Positions 1-8,315 of a stretch of 64,000 nt of DNA are shown here, in pieces. Location of the stretch: assembly GCF_009193175.1 (NCBI RefSeq), contig NZ_VUKE01000001.1, positions 497,089 to 561,088 on the forward strand, read 5' to 3'. The position numbers and the translations under genes are program-made. The notes beneath the pieces are model-generated. The model did not search any database. It saw only the letters and a program-made list of their open reading frames with translations, and had not been told where the DNA came from. Position 1 is the stretch's first letter. Each line of letters starts with the position of its first letter. This DNA is from Georgenia ruanii. Its GTDB lineage: Bacteria; Actinomycetota; Actinomycetes; Actinomycetales; Actinomycetaceae.

Positions 1-60
1 GCCGCGCGGTGCGCGCCGAAGGCGGCGCCCCCCTGCGGCGCCTCCTTGCGTCCATGGCGC

Positions 61-76
61 GGCGGCCGGGGCCGCC
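61..76 (-). terminator. Small hairpin after flp pilin gene
   Basis: A short GC-rich inverted repeat (GGCGGC, 4-base loop, GCCGCC) lies just downstream of the pilin stop codon on the minus strand. No T-tract follows. It could act as an intrinsic terminator or a 3' mRNA stabiliser. The window edge prevents seeing what comes next. Confidence 0.3.
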
Positions 77-83
77 GAGGGTC

Positions 84-287
84 TCAGCCGGCGTTGCCGA
101 TCTTGTCGAGCTGGGTCGTGATCTTCTCGCCGAGGTTGAAGCTGTTGAACGCGGTCACGGCCGCGACAACGAGAATGGCGACGATGACGACGACGCCGAG
201 GTACTCGAGGGTGCCCTGACCGGCGTCGCGGCGGTCGAGCAGCTCCTGCAGGCGGACCTTGGCGCGCACGTAGAGTCGGGTGGACAT
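84..287 (-). CDS. flp: Flp/Fap-type Tad pilin
   Basis: This 67-residue protein is the probable major subunit of the Tad (Flp) pilus. It has a short basic leader, then the Flp processing motif in which a glycine (G23) precedes four residues and Glu-Tyr (G-QGTL-EY, E28/Y29). A single hydrophobic helix follows (about residues 30-47), then a short hydrophilic tail. Prepilin peptidase should cut after G23. The ATG has a good ribosome site (AAGGAG) five bases upstream. The gene is 192 bases downstream of the coupled tad operon and on the same strand, with a possible promoter of its own, which suits a subunit needed in excess. No TadV prepilin peptidase is visible in the window. Confidence 0.9.
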   Translation of the reverse strand: MSTRLYVRAKVRLQELLDRRDAGQGTLEYLGVVVIVAILVVAAVTAFNSFNLGEKITTQLDKIGNAG

Positions 288-347
288 GTCTGCTCCTTCA
301 TCTGCTGCCTGGGTGGTCGAGCCGGACGGCTCGCCCCGACAGCCCTC

Positions 348-353
348 ACGCTA
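348..353 (-). promoter_or_regulatory. Possible -10 box for flp
   Basis: Reading the minus strand, TAGCGT fits the TANNNT consensus about 60 bases before the pilin start. There is no convincing -35. A dedicated pilin promoter here is an inference. Confidence 0.3.
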
Positions 354-412
354 GGAAGCGCGGCGGCGAAACCGTGGGGCCCACGGGCCCAACGCCGGGC
401 CCAACCCCGCCC

Positions 413-432
413 GGCCCCCGCCGTGCGGGGCC
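413..432 (-). terminator. Hairpin at end of tad operon
   Basis: An inverted repeat of about eight base pairs (left arm GGCCCCCGC, right arm GCGGGGCC, one bulged C) lies between the response-regulator stop and the pilin gene. It could terminate the coupled tad operon, leaving flp to its own promoter. The surrounding region (288-479) is extremely GC-rich, so chance hairpins are common. Confidence 0.35.
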
Positions 433-479
433 CAGGCCCGTCCCGCCGCGCCGGCCCGGGCCCGCCCCACCGCCGGACG

Positions 480-1169
480 TCACGCCCCGGACAGCCACCA
501 CGCGATCGCCTCCGCCCGGGTGCGCACCCCCAGGCCGGCGAAGATCCGGTTGACATGGTTCTTGACGGTCTTCTCCGACAGGAACAGCTGCCGGGCGATC
601 TCCCCGTTCGTCTTGCCCTCCGCGATGGCGTCCATGACCTCCCGCTGCCGCTCGCTCAGGCAGTTCTCCGGCCGCCGCGGCGCGGCGGGCTCGCGCTCCC
701 GGGCCCGGGCGGTCCGCAGCGCCTGGGCGGCCGGTGGAGAGAGCAGGAACGCGCCGCGCGCGACCGCCAGGATGCTGGCCTCGAGCTCGCCGCTGTCGAA
801 CTGGCCGTGCACCAGGTACCCGCCGGCGCCCGCCTCGACGGCGGCCTCGACCACGTCGGGGGCCTCGGAGTAGGTGAGCATGAGCACCTTGGTCCACTGC
901 GACACCTCGCGGGCGACGGCCACCCCGTCCCGGCGCGGCATGCGCACGTCGAGGAGCACCACGTCCGGCAGGGTGGCCCGCACCAGGTCCACCGCGGCCT
1001 CGCCGTCGCCGGCCTCGCCGACGAAGCGCAGCGTGTCGGAGGCCTCGACCAGCGCCCTCAGCCCCATGCGGATCACCGCGTTGTCGTCGACGATCGCCAC
1101 GCCCACCTGGGCGCGCCACAGCGCCGCCGGGTCGGACTCCGGCGGGACCAGCTCGCTCACCTCAGTCAT
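480..1169 (-). CDS. NarL/LuxR-family response regulator
   Basis: This 229-residue two-component regulator has an N-terminal receiver domain (about 22-145) and a C-terminal LuxR-type helix-turn-helix (about 170-229, with SERQREVMDAIAEGKTNGEIA). The acidic pair D28/D29, phospho-acceptor D74 (VVLLDVRMP) and T99 are present. The usual receiver lysine (YLLKD-type motif) reads YLVHG, so histidine H121 replaces it. Its start overlaps the kinase stop by eight bases, so the pair is translationally coupled and is the last element of the tad operon. It probably controls this pilus operon or flp, but no target site is proven. Confidence 0.88.
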   Translation of the reverse strand: MTEVSELVPPESDPAALWRAQVGVAIVDDNAVIRMGLRALVEASDTLRFVGEAGDGEAAVDLVRATLPDVVLLDVRMPRRDGVAVAREVSQWTKVLMLTYSEAPDVVEAAVEAGAGGYLVHGQFDSGELEASILAVARGAFLLSPPAAQALRTARAREREPAAPRRPENCLSERQREVMDAIAEGKTNGEIARQLFLSEKTVKNHVNRIFAGLGVRTRAEAIAWWLSGA

Positions 1170-2334
1170 CGTGCCCTTCCTCTCGGCAGACCACCCGCAC
1201 CCGCGTGCCCTCGCCGGCCGCGGAGACGATCGTCAGCTCGGCGCCGACCAGGCGCGCCCGCTCATGCATGCCCGTCAGCCCGTAGTGCCCGCGCGGGCTC
1301 GTCCCGTCGGGCCGGGGGCAGAACCCGCGGCCGTCGTCGGCCACGAGCACCTCGATGGCGCCGTCGTCCCGGCGCGCCAGCTCCACCTGCACCCGGGACG
1401 CCGCCGCGTGCCGCGCCACGTTCTCCAGCGCCTCCCCGACGATCGCGACCACCTCGTACCGCGCGTCGGTGCTCAGGTCGACGACGCAGCGGTGCGTGAA
1501 CGAGCAGGGCACCTCCTGGGCGGCCTCCCAGCGGGCGCACATCTCGTGCAGCACCTCGGCCAGGGGCCGGTCGGGCTGGTCCATGCGGGCCATGGTCACG
1601 ATCTGGCGGGTCTCGGCGGCGGCCTGCCGGGCGCCGTCGGCGAGGGCGGCGGCGTACTGCCGCGCCCTGTCGACGTCCTTGTCGATCCACTGCGGCAGCC
1701 CGTCGGCGAGCAGGGAGATCCCGTGGAGGGACTTGCCCAGGGAGTCGTGCAGCTCGCGGGCCAGCCGGGCCCGCTCCTCGGCGGCCGCGCGGGCGGTGCT
1801 CTCGGCCGCGGCCGCCGCGGCCAGCCGGGCCTGCCGGGCGTAGGACCCGCGGGCGGCCATGCCGAGCGCGAGCATGGACAGGAACAGGGTGGGGACGCCG
1901 AGCACCCCCATGAAGGACGGCTCCGGGTCCAGGGTCGCCTCCGAGGCCAGCACGTAGAGCGCGACCAGCATGACCCCGAGGAGCGCGGCGAGGCGCCGCT
2001 CGAACAGCACGCCGTACATCAGCGCGGTCGACAGCGTGGCGAGCACCACCGGCGAGGTGGTCCCCACCATCGCCAGCACCGCGAAGACCATGACCGAGTC
2101 GGCGACGACGGCGAGGGGGTGCCGGGCGACGAGGTCACGCACCCCCGGGACGGCCAGGGCCACGAAGGTCTCCAGGCTGAGCACGACCACGGCGACCAGC
2201 GCGGCCGGCCCGGCGCCGTCGACGACCAGCCACACGAGCGCGGCGCCCAGGCTGGCCAGGCGGGCCAGCAGGGCGGCGCGCACCATCGTCCCGGCGTGGC
2301 GGTGCAGTGGCTCGCTGGTGCTCACCGGTCTCAC
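1162..2334 (-). CDS. Membrane sensor histidine kinase (HisKA_3 type)
   Basis: This 390-residue kinase pairs with the adjacent NarL-type regulator. The first 160 residues hold several hydrophobic helices (about 20-155), followed by an alanine-rich linker. The HisKA_3 dimerisation box is ELHDSLGKSLHG with phospho-acceptor H196. The HATPase domain shows the N box (EALENVARHA, 301-310) and G boxes (DDGRGF 333-338, GLTGM 352-356). It starts with GTG overlapping the tadC stop (GTGA), so it is co-translated with the pilus machinery. The sensor part has no recognisable ligand domain. A signal from the membrane or from pilus assembly is possible but unproven. Confidence 0.88.
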   Translation of the reverse strand: MRPVSTSEPLHRHAGTMVRAALLARLASLGAALVWLVVDGAGPAALVAVVVLSLETFVALAVPGVRDLVARHPLAVVADSVMVFAVLAMVGTTSPVVLATLSTALMYGVLFERRLAALLGVMLVALYVLASEATLDPEPSFMGVLGVPTLFLSMLALGMAARGSYARQARLAAAAAAESTARAAAEERARLARELHDSLGKSLHGISLLADGLPQWIDKDVDRARQYAAALADGARQAAAETRQIVTMARMDQPDRPLAEVLHEMCARWEAAQEVPCSFTHRCVVDLSTDARYEVVAIVGEALENVARHAAASRVQVELARRDDGAIEVLVADDGRGFCPRPDGTSPRGHYGLTGMHERARLVGAELTIVSAAGEGTRVRVVCREEGHDD

Positions 2335-3236
2335 CCGCCCAGGAAGGCGCCGAAGTCGACGTCGGAGCCCACGATGAAGCCGACGATGATGAAGATCAGG
2401 GCGCCGGGCAGGAGGACGACGGAGGTCACCAGGCTCACCCGCGGCGCGGTCTGGGCGGCCTTGCGGCGCTGGCGCTGGGCGCTGTCGCGGCGCATGTCCG
2501 CGGCGATCTGGTTGAGGGACTCCGCCAGCGGGGCGCCGAGCTCCTGGGACTGCAGCAGGGCGGAGACGAAGTGGCCCACGCTCTCCGAGCCGCTGCGCCC
2601 GCGCATGGCCTGGAAGGCGTCGCGCAGCGGCAGGCCGTTGGCGATCTGGGAGATGGTGAGGTTGACCTCGTCGGCCAGGGGGCCCTTGAACCGCTCGGCG
2701 ACGCGCACCAGCGCGGCACGGAAGCTCACCCCGGCGCTGACGGTGACGGCGAGGATGTCAAGGAAGTCCGGCAGGTCCCGGTCGATCCGCTCGCGGCGGC
2801 GGCGCTGGGCCCCGGCCAGGCTCCCCAGCGGCATGAGGACCGGGACGGTCAGCGACAGCAGCGCGATGGGCACGTTGCCCATCGCCAGGAGCAGCAGCGC
2901 GAGGGGGGTGACGAGGATGACCCACAGCGCCGTCCGCTCGAGGAACCCGTCGACCGTGAGCCCGCCGGGCCGGCCCGCCTCCTCGATCCGCGTGCTCAGC
3001 GCCTCGACCTGGCGGCGGGTGAGCAGGCGCCGCAGCCGCGGCGCGAGGGCGGCCGCCAGGCGCCGCAGCGGCGAGACGCCCTCGGCCCGCCGGCGCTGCT
3101 CACGGCGCAGGAGCACGAGGTCCTCGGCGTCCAGGTGGCTGGCGGGGTCGGTGCGCAGGAGGCGGTAGCCGACCAGGAACAGCAGCGCCGCCGCCGCGCC
3201 GGCGCCGGCGAGGGCAAGGGCGAGGGCGGCGCTCAT
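2331..3236 (-). CDS. tadC: Tad pilus inner-membrane platform protein TadC
   Basis: This 301-residue type II secretion F-domain membrane protein forms, with TadB, the inner-membrane platform on which the TadA ATPase acts. An N-terminal membrane helix (about 3-25) is followed by a hydrophobic pair around 105-140. The T2SSF core is RDLPDFLDILAVTVSAG ... ALVRVAERFKGPLADEV, and a C-terminal membrane helix lies around 268-290. Its ATG overlaps the tadB stop by four bases and its stop overlaps the kinase start by four. Length and membrane layout are normal for TadC. Confidence 0.9.
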   Translation of the reverse strand: MSAALALALAGAGAAAALLFLVGYRLLRTDPASHLDAEDLVLLRREQRRRAEGVSPLRRLAAALAPRLRRLLTRRQVEALSTRIEEAGRPGGLTVDGFLERTALWVILVTPLALLLLAMGNVPIALLSLTVPVLMPLGSLAGAQRRRRERIDRDLPDFLDILAVTVSAGVSFRAALVRVAERFKGPLADEVNLTISQIANGLPLRDAFQAMRGRSGSESVGHFVSALLQSQELGAPLAESLNQIAADMRRDSAQRQRRKAAQTAPRVSLVTSVVLLPGALIFIIVGFIVGSDVDFGAFLGG

Positions 3237-4162
3237 CCGTCGAACCGCGTCATGCGGCGGATCGCGACGAACCCGCCCACGAACAGCGCCCCGCCGACGA
3301 CGAGGGCGGCCTGGCCCACGAGCTCGCGGGTCATGGCCTGGACCGTGCCGGGCTGGAGCAGGTTGAGCAGGAACAGCAGCCCGACGCCCAGGACGATCAC
3401 GAGGTATCCCGTCGCGGTCGACTGGGCCAGGGTGGTGCGCACCTCTCGGCGCACCTCCTTGCGCTCGTCGAGGGTGTCGGCGATGTCGCGGAGGGAGGAC
3501 ACGAGCGACCCGCCGCTGCGGGCGCTGACCACCAGCGTGGAGACGAGGACGGAGACCTCCCGGGAGGGCAGCCGCTCCTCCAGCTCGGCGACGGCGGTCT
3601 GCAGGCTCGCCCCGAAGTGCATGCGGGAGGCCACCCGGGCCAGCTCCGGCCCCGCGGGCGCGGCCAGCTCGCGGGAGGCCCGCTCCAGCGCCGTGGCGAT
3701 GGAGAGCCCGGCGTTCGTCGCGTTCGACAGCACCCGGGCGAGCTCGGGCATCTGGGCGACGAACTGCTCCCGGCGGCGCTCCCGCGCCCGGCCGATGTAG
3801 GCGCGGATGCCCAGCACGAACGCCCCCACGCCGCCGAGGCCGAAGATCGGGGCCAGCCCGGCGCCGAGCACCCAGCCCACCGCGCCGGCGGCGCCCAGCG
3901 CCACGGCGACGACGACGATGACCGGCCGGTCCTGCATGCCGGCGAGCATGAGCTGGCGCTCGAGCCAGCGCCCGGGCCGGGTGGCGCGCACGGCGCGGTC
4001 GAGCCGGGCGACCAGCGTGCGGCCGGCGCGGCCGTCCGCGGTCGCGACGGCCTCGGCGAGGGCGCGGCGCCGGTTCGAGGCGAGGGCGAGGTCGCGCAGG
4101 CCCGCCAGCAGGAGCACCGTGGCGGCGAGCACCCCGAGGAGGACGAGCAGCACCGTCGTCAT
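3233..4162 (-). CDS. tadB: Tad pilus inner-membrane platform protein TadB
   Basis: This 309-residue T2SSF-domain protein is the TadC partner. The start chosen is the ATG at 4162 (protein begins MTTVLLVLLG), which overlaps the tadA stop in ATGA; the frame stays open further upstream only as an artefact of GC-rich DNA. An N-terminal membrane helix (about 3-20) and a central hydrophobic pair come before the F domain (ARVLSNATNAGLSIATALER), and membrane segments lie near the C terminus. It should stack with TadC beneath the assembling pilus. Confidence 0.9.
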   Translation of the reverse strand: MTTVLLVLLGVLAATVLLLAGLRDLALASNRRRALAEAVATADGRAGRTLVARLDRAVRATRPGRWLERQLMLAGMQDRPVIVVVAVALGAAGAVGWVLGAGLAPIFGLGGVGAFVLGIRAYIGRARERRREQFVAQMPELARVLSNATNAGLSIATALERASRELAAPAGPELARVASRMHFGASLQTAVAELEERLPSREVSVLVSTLVVSARSGGSLVSSLRDIADTLDERKEVRREVRTTLAQSTATGYLVIVLGVGLLFLLNLLQPGTVQAMTRELVGQAALVVGGALFVGGFVAIRRMTRFDG

Positions 4163-5586
4163 GGCCGCGCTCCGGCGGGCTCGGTCAGCGGCGGCGGGGG
4201 CGGCGGTCCGGCGTCGACGACAGGACGGGCGCCGACGTCGACCACGGGACGGGGCCGGCCGTCGTCGTCGAGCTCGCCGGCCACCCGGAGGCGGTCGAGG
4301 AGCTGCTCGGGCACCGGCAGCTGGACGAAGGCGCCGATCCGGCCGTCCGCGCCCACCCGCTCGGGGTCCCAGTACATGACCGGCGCGATGGCGAAGTCCT
4401 CGCGGTTGCGGGAGGTGACACAGCCGACCTCGGTGACCCGGCGGGTGCCGTCGGAGCCGCGGGTGAGCTGGAGGACCACGTCGATGGCGTTGTTGACCTG
4501 GTCGCGCAGCGCGTGGAAGGGGATCTCGATGTCGCTCATCGAGGCCAGCGTCTCGAGGCGGTTGAGCGCGTCGTAGCTGGTGTTGGCGTGCACGGTGGCC
4601 AGGGAGCCCTCGTGGCCGGTGTTCATCGCCTGGAGCATGTCGAGCGCCTCGCCGCCGCGGACCTCGCCGACGATGATGCGGTCCGGGCGCATGCGCAGGG
4701 CGTTGCGCACCAGGTCGCGGATGGTGACCTGGCCGTGGCCCTCGACGTTGGCCGGCCGGGTCTCCAGGCGCACCACGTGCTCCTGGGACAGGGACAGCTC
4801 GGCGGCGTCCTCGATGGTGATGATGCGCTGCTTGGGCTGGATGAACGCCGACAGCGCGTTGAGCATCGTGGTCTTGCCCGAGGCGGTCCCGCCCGAGACG
4901 ATGACGTTGAGCCGGGCCCGCACGCACGCCGCCAGCAGGTTGGCCGTGGCGACGTCGAGGCTCTGGCGGGCGAGGAGCTCGTCGAGGCCGTAGGCCTTGG
5001 GGAAGAGCCGGATGGTCATCGTCGGCCCGTCCAGCGCCAGGGGCGGGAGGACCACGTGGACGCGGGCGCCGCGCGGCATGCGCTCGTCCGGGGGCAGGCG
5101 GGCGTCGACCATGGGGCTGGACTCGTCCACGCGCCGGTTGACGGTGGACACGATCCGGTCGATGGTCTGGCGCAGCTGCGCCTCGGAGGCGAACGCGTTC
5201 GCGGTGCGCTCGAGCTGGCCGAACCGCTCGACGTAGATGGTGCCGTGGCCGTTGACCATGATCTCGCTGACGGTCTCGTCGGCGATCAGCGGCTCGAGGA
5301 CGCCCAGGCCGATGGACTCGTCCACGACCCGCCGGATGAGGGCGTTGCGCTCCCGGGTGGTGAGGATGACGCCCTCGGTGGAGACCAGGTGCGCGACGAC
5401 CCGCTCGAGGCGGATGCGCCGCTGGGCCAGCTCGAGGCGGCCGAGCTCGTACAGGTCGACCTCGTCGAGCAGCTTGCGCTTGAAGCTCTCGACGAGCCCG
5501 TCGTCGAGCTCCTGCTTGGCCAGGGAGAGGTCGGCGCGGGTGCGGCCACCGGCGCCGGCCCCCGCCCAGTCGCTGAAGCCCCTCAT
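4159..5586 (-). CDS. tadA: Tad pilus assembly ATPase TadA (CpaF)
   Basis: This 475-residue secretion ATPase of the VirB11/CpaF class powers Flp pilus assembly and possibly retraction. The N-terminal domain (about 25-200) holds the conserved linker EIMVNGHGTIYVE. The Walker A loop is GGTASGKT (232-239), the Asp box is ITIEDAAEL (256-264), and the Walker B region is RIIVGEVRGGE (303-313) with the His box GHEGSLATVHAN. The last 60 or so residues are proline-rich and variable. Four-base overlaps join it to tadE upstream and tadB downstream. Confidence 0.95.
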   Translation of the reverse strand: MRGFSDWAGAGAGGRTRADLSLAKQELDDGLVESFKRKLLDEVDLYELGRLELAQRRIRLERVVAHLVSTEGVILTTRERNALIRRVVDESIGLGVLEPLIADETVSEIMVNGHGTIYVERFGQLERTANAFASEAQLRQTIDRIVSTVNRRVDESSPMVDARLPPDERMPRGARVHVVLPPLALDGPTMTIRLFPKAYGLDELLARQSLDVATANLLAACVRARLNVIVSGGTASGKTTMLNALSAFIQPKQRIITIEDAAELSLSQEHVVRLETRPANVEGHGQVTIRDLVRNALRMRPDRIIVGEVRGGEALDMLQAMNTGHEGSLATVHANTSYDALNRLETLASMSDIEIPFHALRDQVNNAIDVVLQLTRGSDGTRRVTEVGCVTSRNREDFAIAPVMYWDPERVGADGRIGAFVQLPVPEQLLDRLRVAGELDDDGRPRPVVDVGARPVVDAGPPPPPPLTEPAGARP

Positions 5587-5972
5587 GGCATGACCGCCGT
5601 GCGGGTGACCCGCAGCTCCGGGATGAACGGCGCCATGCGCGGGACGTCGAGGACGAGCCGGACCTTCCCGCCCGTGCCGGAGAGCTCGCGGGGCGTGAGG
5701 GTGCCGGGCAGCGAGCGGTCCACGGCCGCGGCCACCGACCCGCCCAGGCTCGCGGCTCGGGCGCCGTCGCGCACGGCCTGGTTGGCGGCGTGCACCGTGT
5801 AGACGCCCGCGAGGACCTGCAGCGTGGCGAGGGCCACGAGCACGACGACCGGGAGGACGCCGAGCATCTCGAGGGCGGCCGAGCCGCGCTCGGACCCGGC
5901 GCCGCGCAGCCGTCGACGCCGGGGCGCCGCGACGGCCGGCCGGTGCACGGCGGTGACGCGGGGGCCGCTCAC
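5583..5972 (-). CDS. tadE: TadE-like minor pseudopilin
   Basis: This 129-residue protein starts at a GTG that overlaps the upstream fusion gene's stop (GTGA). A basic 28-residue leader ends in the pseudopilin motif G-SAALE (glycine, four residues, glutamate), followed by one hydrophobic helix (about 38-58) and an exported tail. This is the TadE/TadF pattern processed by prepilin peptidase. It is the second TadE-like segment in tandem, the first being the C terminus of the adjacent fusion, so the two may play the TadE and TadF roles. Confidence 0.82.
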   Translation of the reverse strand: MSGPRVTAVHRPAVAAPRRRRLRGAGSERGSAALEMLGVLPVVVLVALATLQVLAGVYTVHAANQAVRDGARAASLGGSVAAAVDRSLPGTLTPRELSGTGGKVRLVLDVPRMAPFIPELRVTRTAVMP

Positions 5973-7585
5973 GGCCGGGGCTCCTTCACGACGTTGCGGC
6001 TGACCTCGACCTCCCAGGGCAGTCGCGCCAGGCCCGGGGCGGCGAGGGGCACGTCGACCCGGACGGTGACCTTCTCCGAGGCGGGGGCGTAGGAGACGGC
6101 GGCCGCGTCGGCGACGCCCGCGGGCAGCTCGGCCACCGCCGCGCGCTCGATGACTCCGCCGTCGCGCTCGCCCAGGGCCACGGTGCGCGCGGCCGCCGCG
6201 GCGGCGTGCCCGGTCCACACGTAGGTCAGGCCCGCCATGCCGAGCTGCCACAGCACGGCGAGGACGAGCAGCGCGACGGGCAGGACGCCGAGCAGCTCGA
6301 CGCTCGCCGAGCCCTCCTCGCGCCGGCGCCGCAGCCCGGCCCCCTGCCGGCGGCGGCCGCGCCGGGTCGACGGCGCCCCGCCGTCGGCCTCCGCGGGCGG
6401 CGACGGCTCCTCGCGGCGCCGCTCGAGCGCGGCCAGGACGCCGAGGGCGGAGCCGACCTCGCGCAGCCGCTCCCACCACTTCTTGTCGTCGACGAGCTCG
6501 GGTGCGCGGGAGTTCACCGCCTTCTCCAGGCTCCGGGTGATCTCCGGCAGGACCGCGGGCAGCAGGGGCGCGGGCGAGAGCTGGCGCAGCGTCTCCGGCT
6601 GCACCTCCTGCGCGCGGCTGTGCTTGTTGACCAGGACCCGCACGTCGGCGGGCTTGCGGGCGGCCAGGGACTCCCAGAAGGCGACGTTGCGGCGCAGCGC
6701 CCGCACGCTGATGAGGTCGGGGGTGACGACGGCGACCACCTCGTCGGCCAGCTCCACCACCGCGGCCTGCACCGGGGTGACGTGGGCGCCGGCGTCGATG
6801 ACGACGAGGTCGAACTGCTGGCGCAGCAGGGCCATGATCAGCCGCACCGCGGCGGGGGTGACCCACTCGACGTCGCGGATGTCCTCCGGCGGCAGCAGCA
6901 GGGACAGCCCGGACTCGTGCTCGAAGACGGCGTCCAGGACCGTGTGCGCGGACAGGTCGTCGGCGACCTTGGCCAGGTCGGCGACCGAGGTGCGGTACTT
7001 CGCCTCGATGAGGCTGGTGACGTCGCCCTTCTCCAGGTCGAGGTCGACCAGCAGGACCTTGAGGCCCGGGGTCTGCCGGCGCACGTCCCAGGCCAGGTGG
7101 GTGGCGATCGTCGTCGTGCCGACCCCGCCCTTGGTGCCGGTGACGGCGACCACCCGGCCGCGCGAGCCGTCCGTGGCCGCGTCCTCCCCCGCGGTGGTCA
7201 GCATGCGCCGCAGGTGGCGGGACCACTCGATGGCCCCCATGACCCGCTGCTGGACCTCGGTGAAGGAGAACGGGTGGGTGAGCACGCCGCGGGCGCCGGC
7301 GTTCATGGCGTCGGAGATGGACTCGGCGCTGCCGTCGACCACCATGAGCACGACCGAGGCGGGCCGGCGCAGGGACAGGTCGCGCACCGCCTGGTGGACG
7401 GGCTCGGGGCCGAGGGCGTCGTGGACGACGACGAGCTGGGGGTCGCGCTCGATCACCGTGCGCACGAGCTCGCTGGTGCTCTCGGCGACGGCGAGCAGCT
7501 CGACGTCGGCCGCCTCGCCGAGCTGGGCGCGGATCGCGGCGGCCATGGTCTGGTCGGCGCAGCCGATCACCACCTGGGTGGCCAT
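5969..7585 (-). CDS. CpaE/TadZ-like ATPase fused to a TadE-like pseudopilin
   Basis: This 538-residue protein has three parts. Residues 1-125 resemble an atypical receiver domain, as in CpaE/TadZ. Residues 140-390 are a MinD/ParA-like ATPase with deviant Walker A TGTKGGVGTTT (from T149), LLVDLDLEKGD and LVVIDAGAH. Then comes a basic low-complexity linker (390-424) and a TadE-like segment from 426 with the cleavage motif G425-SASVE and a membrane helix (about 431-449). Normally CpaE/TadZ localises the Tad machine in the cytoplasm and TadE is a separate exported pseudopilin. No ATG, GTG or TTG lies in frame between residues 390 and 425, so independent translation of the pseudopilin looks unlikely. 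Processing at G425 could separate the two parts. Confidence 0.85.
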   Translation of the reverse strand: MATQVVIGCADQTMAAAIRAQLGEAADVELLAVAESTSELVRTVIERDPQLVVVHDALGPEPVHQAVRDLSLRRPASVVLMVVDGSAESISDAMNAGARGVLTHPFSFTEVQQRVMGAIEWSRHLRRMLTTAGEDAATDGSRGRVVAVTGTKGGVGTTTIATHLAWDVRRQTPGLKVLLVDLDLEKGDVTSLIEAKYRTSVADLAKVADDLSAHTVLDAVFEHESGLSLLLPPEDIRDVEWVTPAAVRLIMALLRQQFDLVVIDAGAHVTPVQAAVVELADEVVAVVTPDLISVRALRRNVAFWESLAARKPADVRVLVNKHSRAQEVQPETLRQLSPAPLLPAVLPEITRSLEKAVNSRAPELVDDKKWWERLREVGSALGVLAALERRREEPSPPAEADGGAPSTRRGRRRQGAGLRRRREEGSASVELLGVLPVALLVLAVLWQLGMAGLTYVWTGHAAAAAARTVALGERDGGVIERAAVAELPAGVADAAAVSYAPASEKVTVRVDVPLAAPGLARLPWEVEVSRNVVKEPRP

Positions 7586-7586
7586 G

Positions 7587-8315
7587 TCAGTTCACCCCTT
7601 CCGGGATCGGCTGGCCGCCGAGCTGCCCGGCGTCGTAGCGGTCCTGCTCGCCGGTGCGGTCCTCGGCGGTGCCGGCGGGCAGGCCCACGAGGCGGACCTC
7701 GGCGGCGAAGGCGTCGGCGTAGGTGACGGCGAGGGCGTCGTTGGGCTCCAGGGCGAGCGTGACGGGGATGACCTGCTGCTCCCCCAGCGCGGCGCCGTCC
7801 TCCTGGACGACGGTCCGCTCGCCGGCGACGGTGACCACCCGCACGCTGCGCACGAGGACCCGCACCTGCTGGGGCAGGCCGGGCACGTCGGCGAAGACGG
7901 CGTAGATGTCGACGAAGTCGCCCGGCTCCACCCGCCCGGCGATGCCGGTGACGGCGTCGACCTCGATGGCGATCTCGCGCTCGGTGGGGCTGAGGTCGGA
8001 CGGCGGGACGAGCATGTCGGCGGTGACCATCGTGCCCTCGGCGAGGGCGACGCCGACCCGGCGGTCGACCAGGTCCTCGAGGGGTACCTGGGCCGAGTCG
8101 GAGAGCCACCGGGTGGGCACCTCGTCCTCGACGAGGGCGTCCGGGGTGAGGGTGGCGTAGGCCGGCAGCGGCCCGGAGGCGCGATAGACGGTGGTGGTGG
8201 GGCCGACGGCGCTCGCCACGCTCGAGAGGTACTGCAAGACGACGAGGAACACCCCGCCGGCCACGAGCACCGCCAGGAGCATGAAGAGGACGCCGCGGCG
8301 CTGACGGGGGTTCAT
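7587..8315 (-). CDS. cpaB: Flp pilus assembly protein CpaB/RcpC (SAF domain)
   Basis: This 242-residue protein is anchored by an N-terminal helix (about 8-28). A SAF domain follows (about 45-103: PLPAYATLTPDALVEDEVP ... RRVGVALAEGTMVTADML), then the CpaB C-terminal domain (AIEVDAVTGIAGRVEPGDFVDIY). CpaB/RcpC stabilises the pilus or secretin in other Tad systems; an actinobacterium has no outer membrane, so its partner here is unknown. One base separates its stop from the fusion gene's start, and its ATG overlaps the preceding stop in ATGA. Confidence 0.87.
   Translation of the reverse strand: MNPRQRRGVLFMLLAVLVAGGVFLVVLQYLSSVASAVGPTTTVYRASGPLPAYATLTPDALVEDEVPTRWLSDSAQVPLEDLVDRRVGVALAEGTMVTADMLVPPSDLSPTEREIAIEVDAVTGIAGRVEPGDFVDIYAVFADVPGLPQQVRVLVRSVRVVTVAGERTVVQEDGAALGEQQVIPVTLALEPNDALAVTYADAFAAEVRLVGLPAGTAEDRTGEQDRYDAGQLGGQPIPEGVN

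Noticed and set aside
1-83. A partial gene at the left edge
   Set aside because: The frame open from position 9 on the plus strand is antisense to the pilin and the response regulator, and the bases before 84 show only a hairpin.
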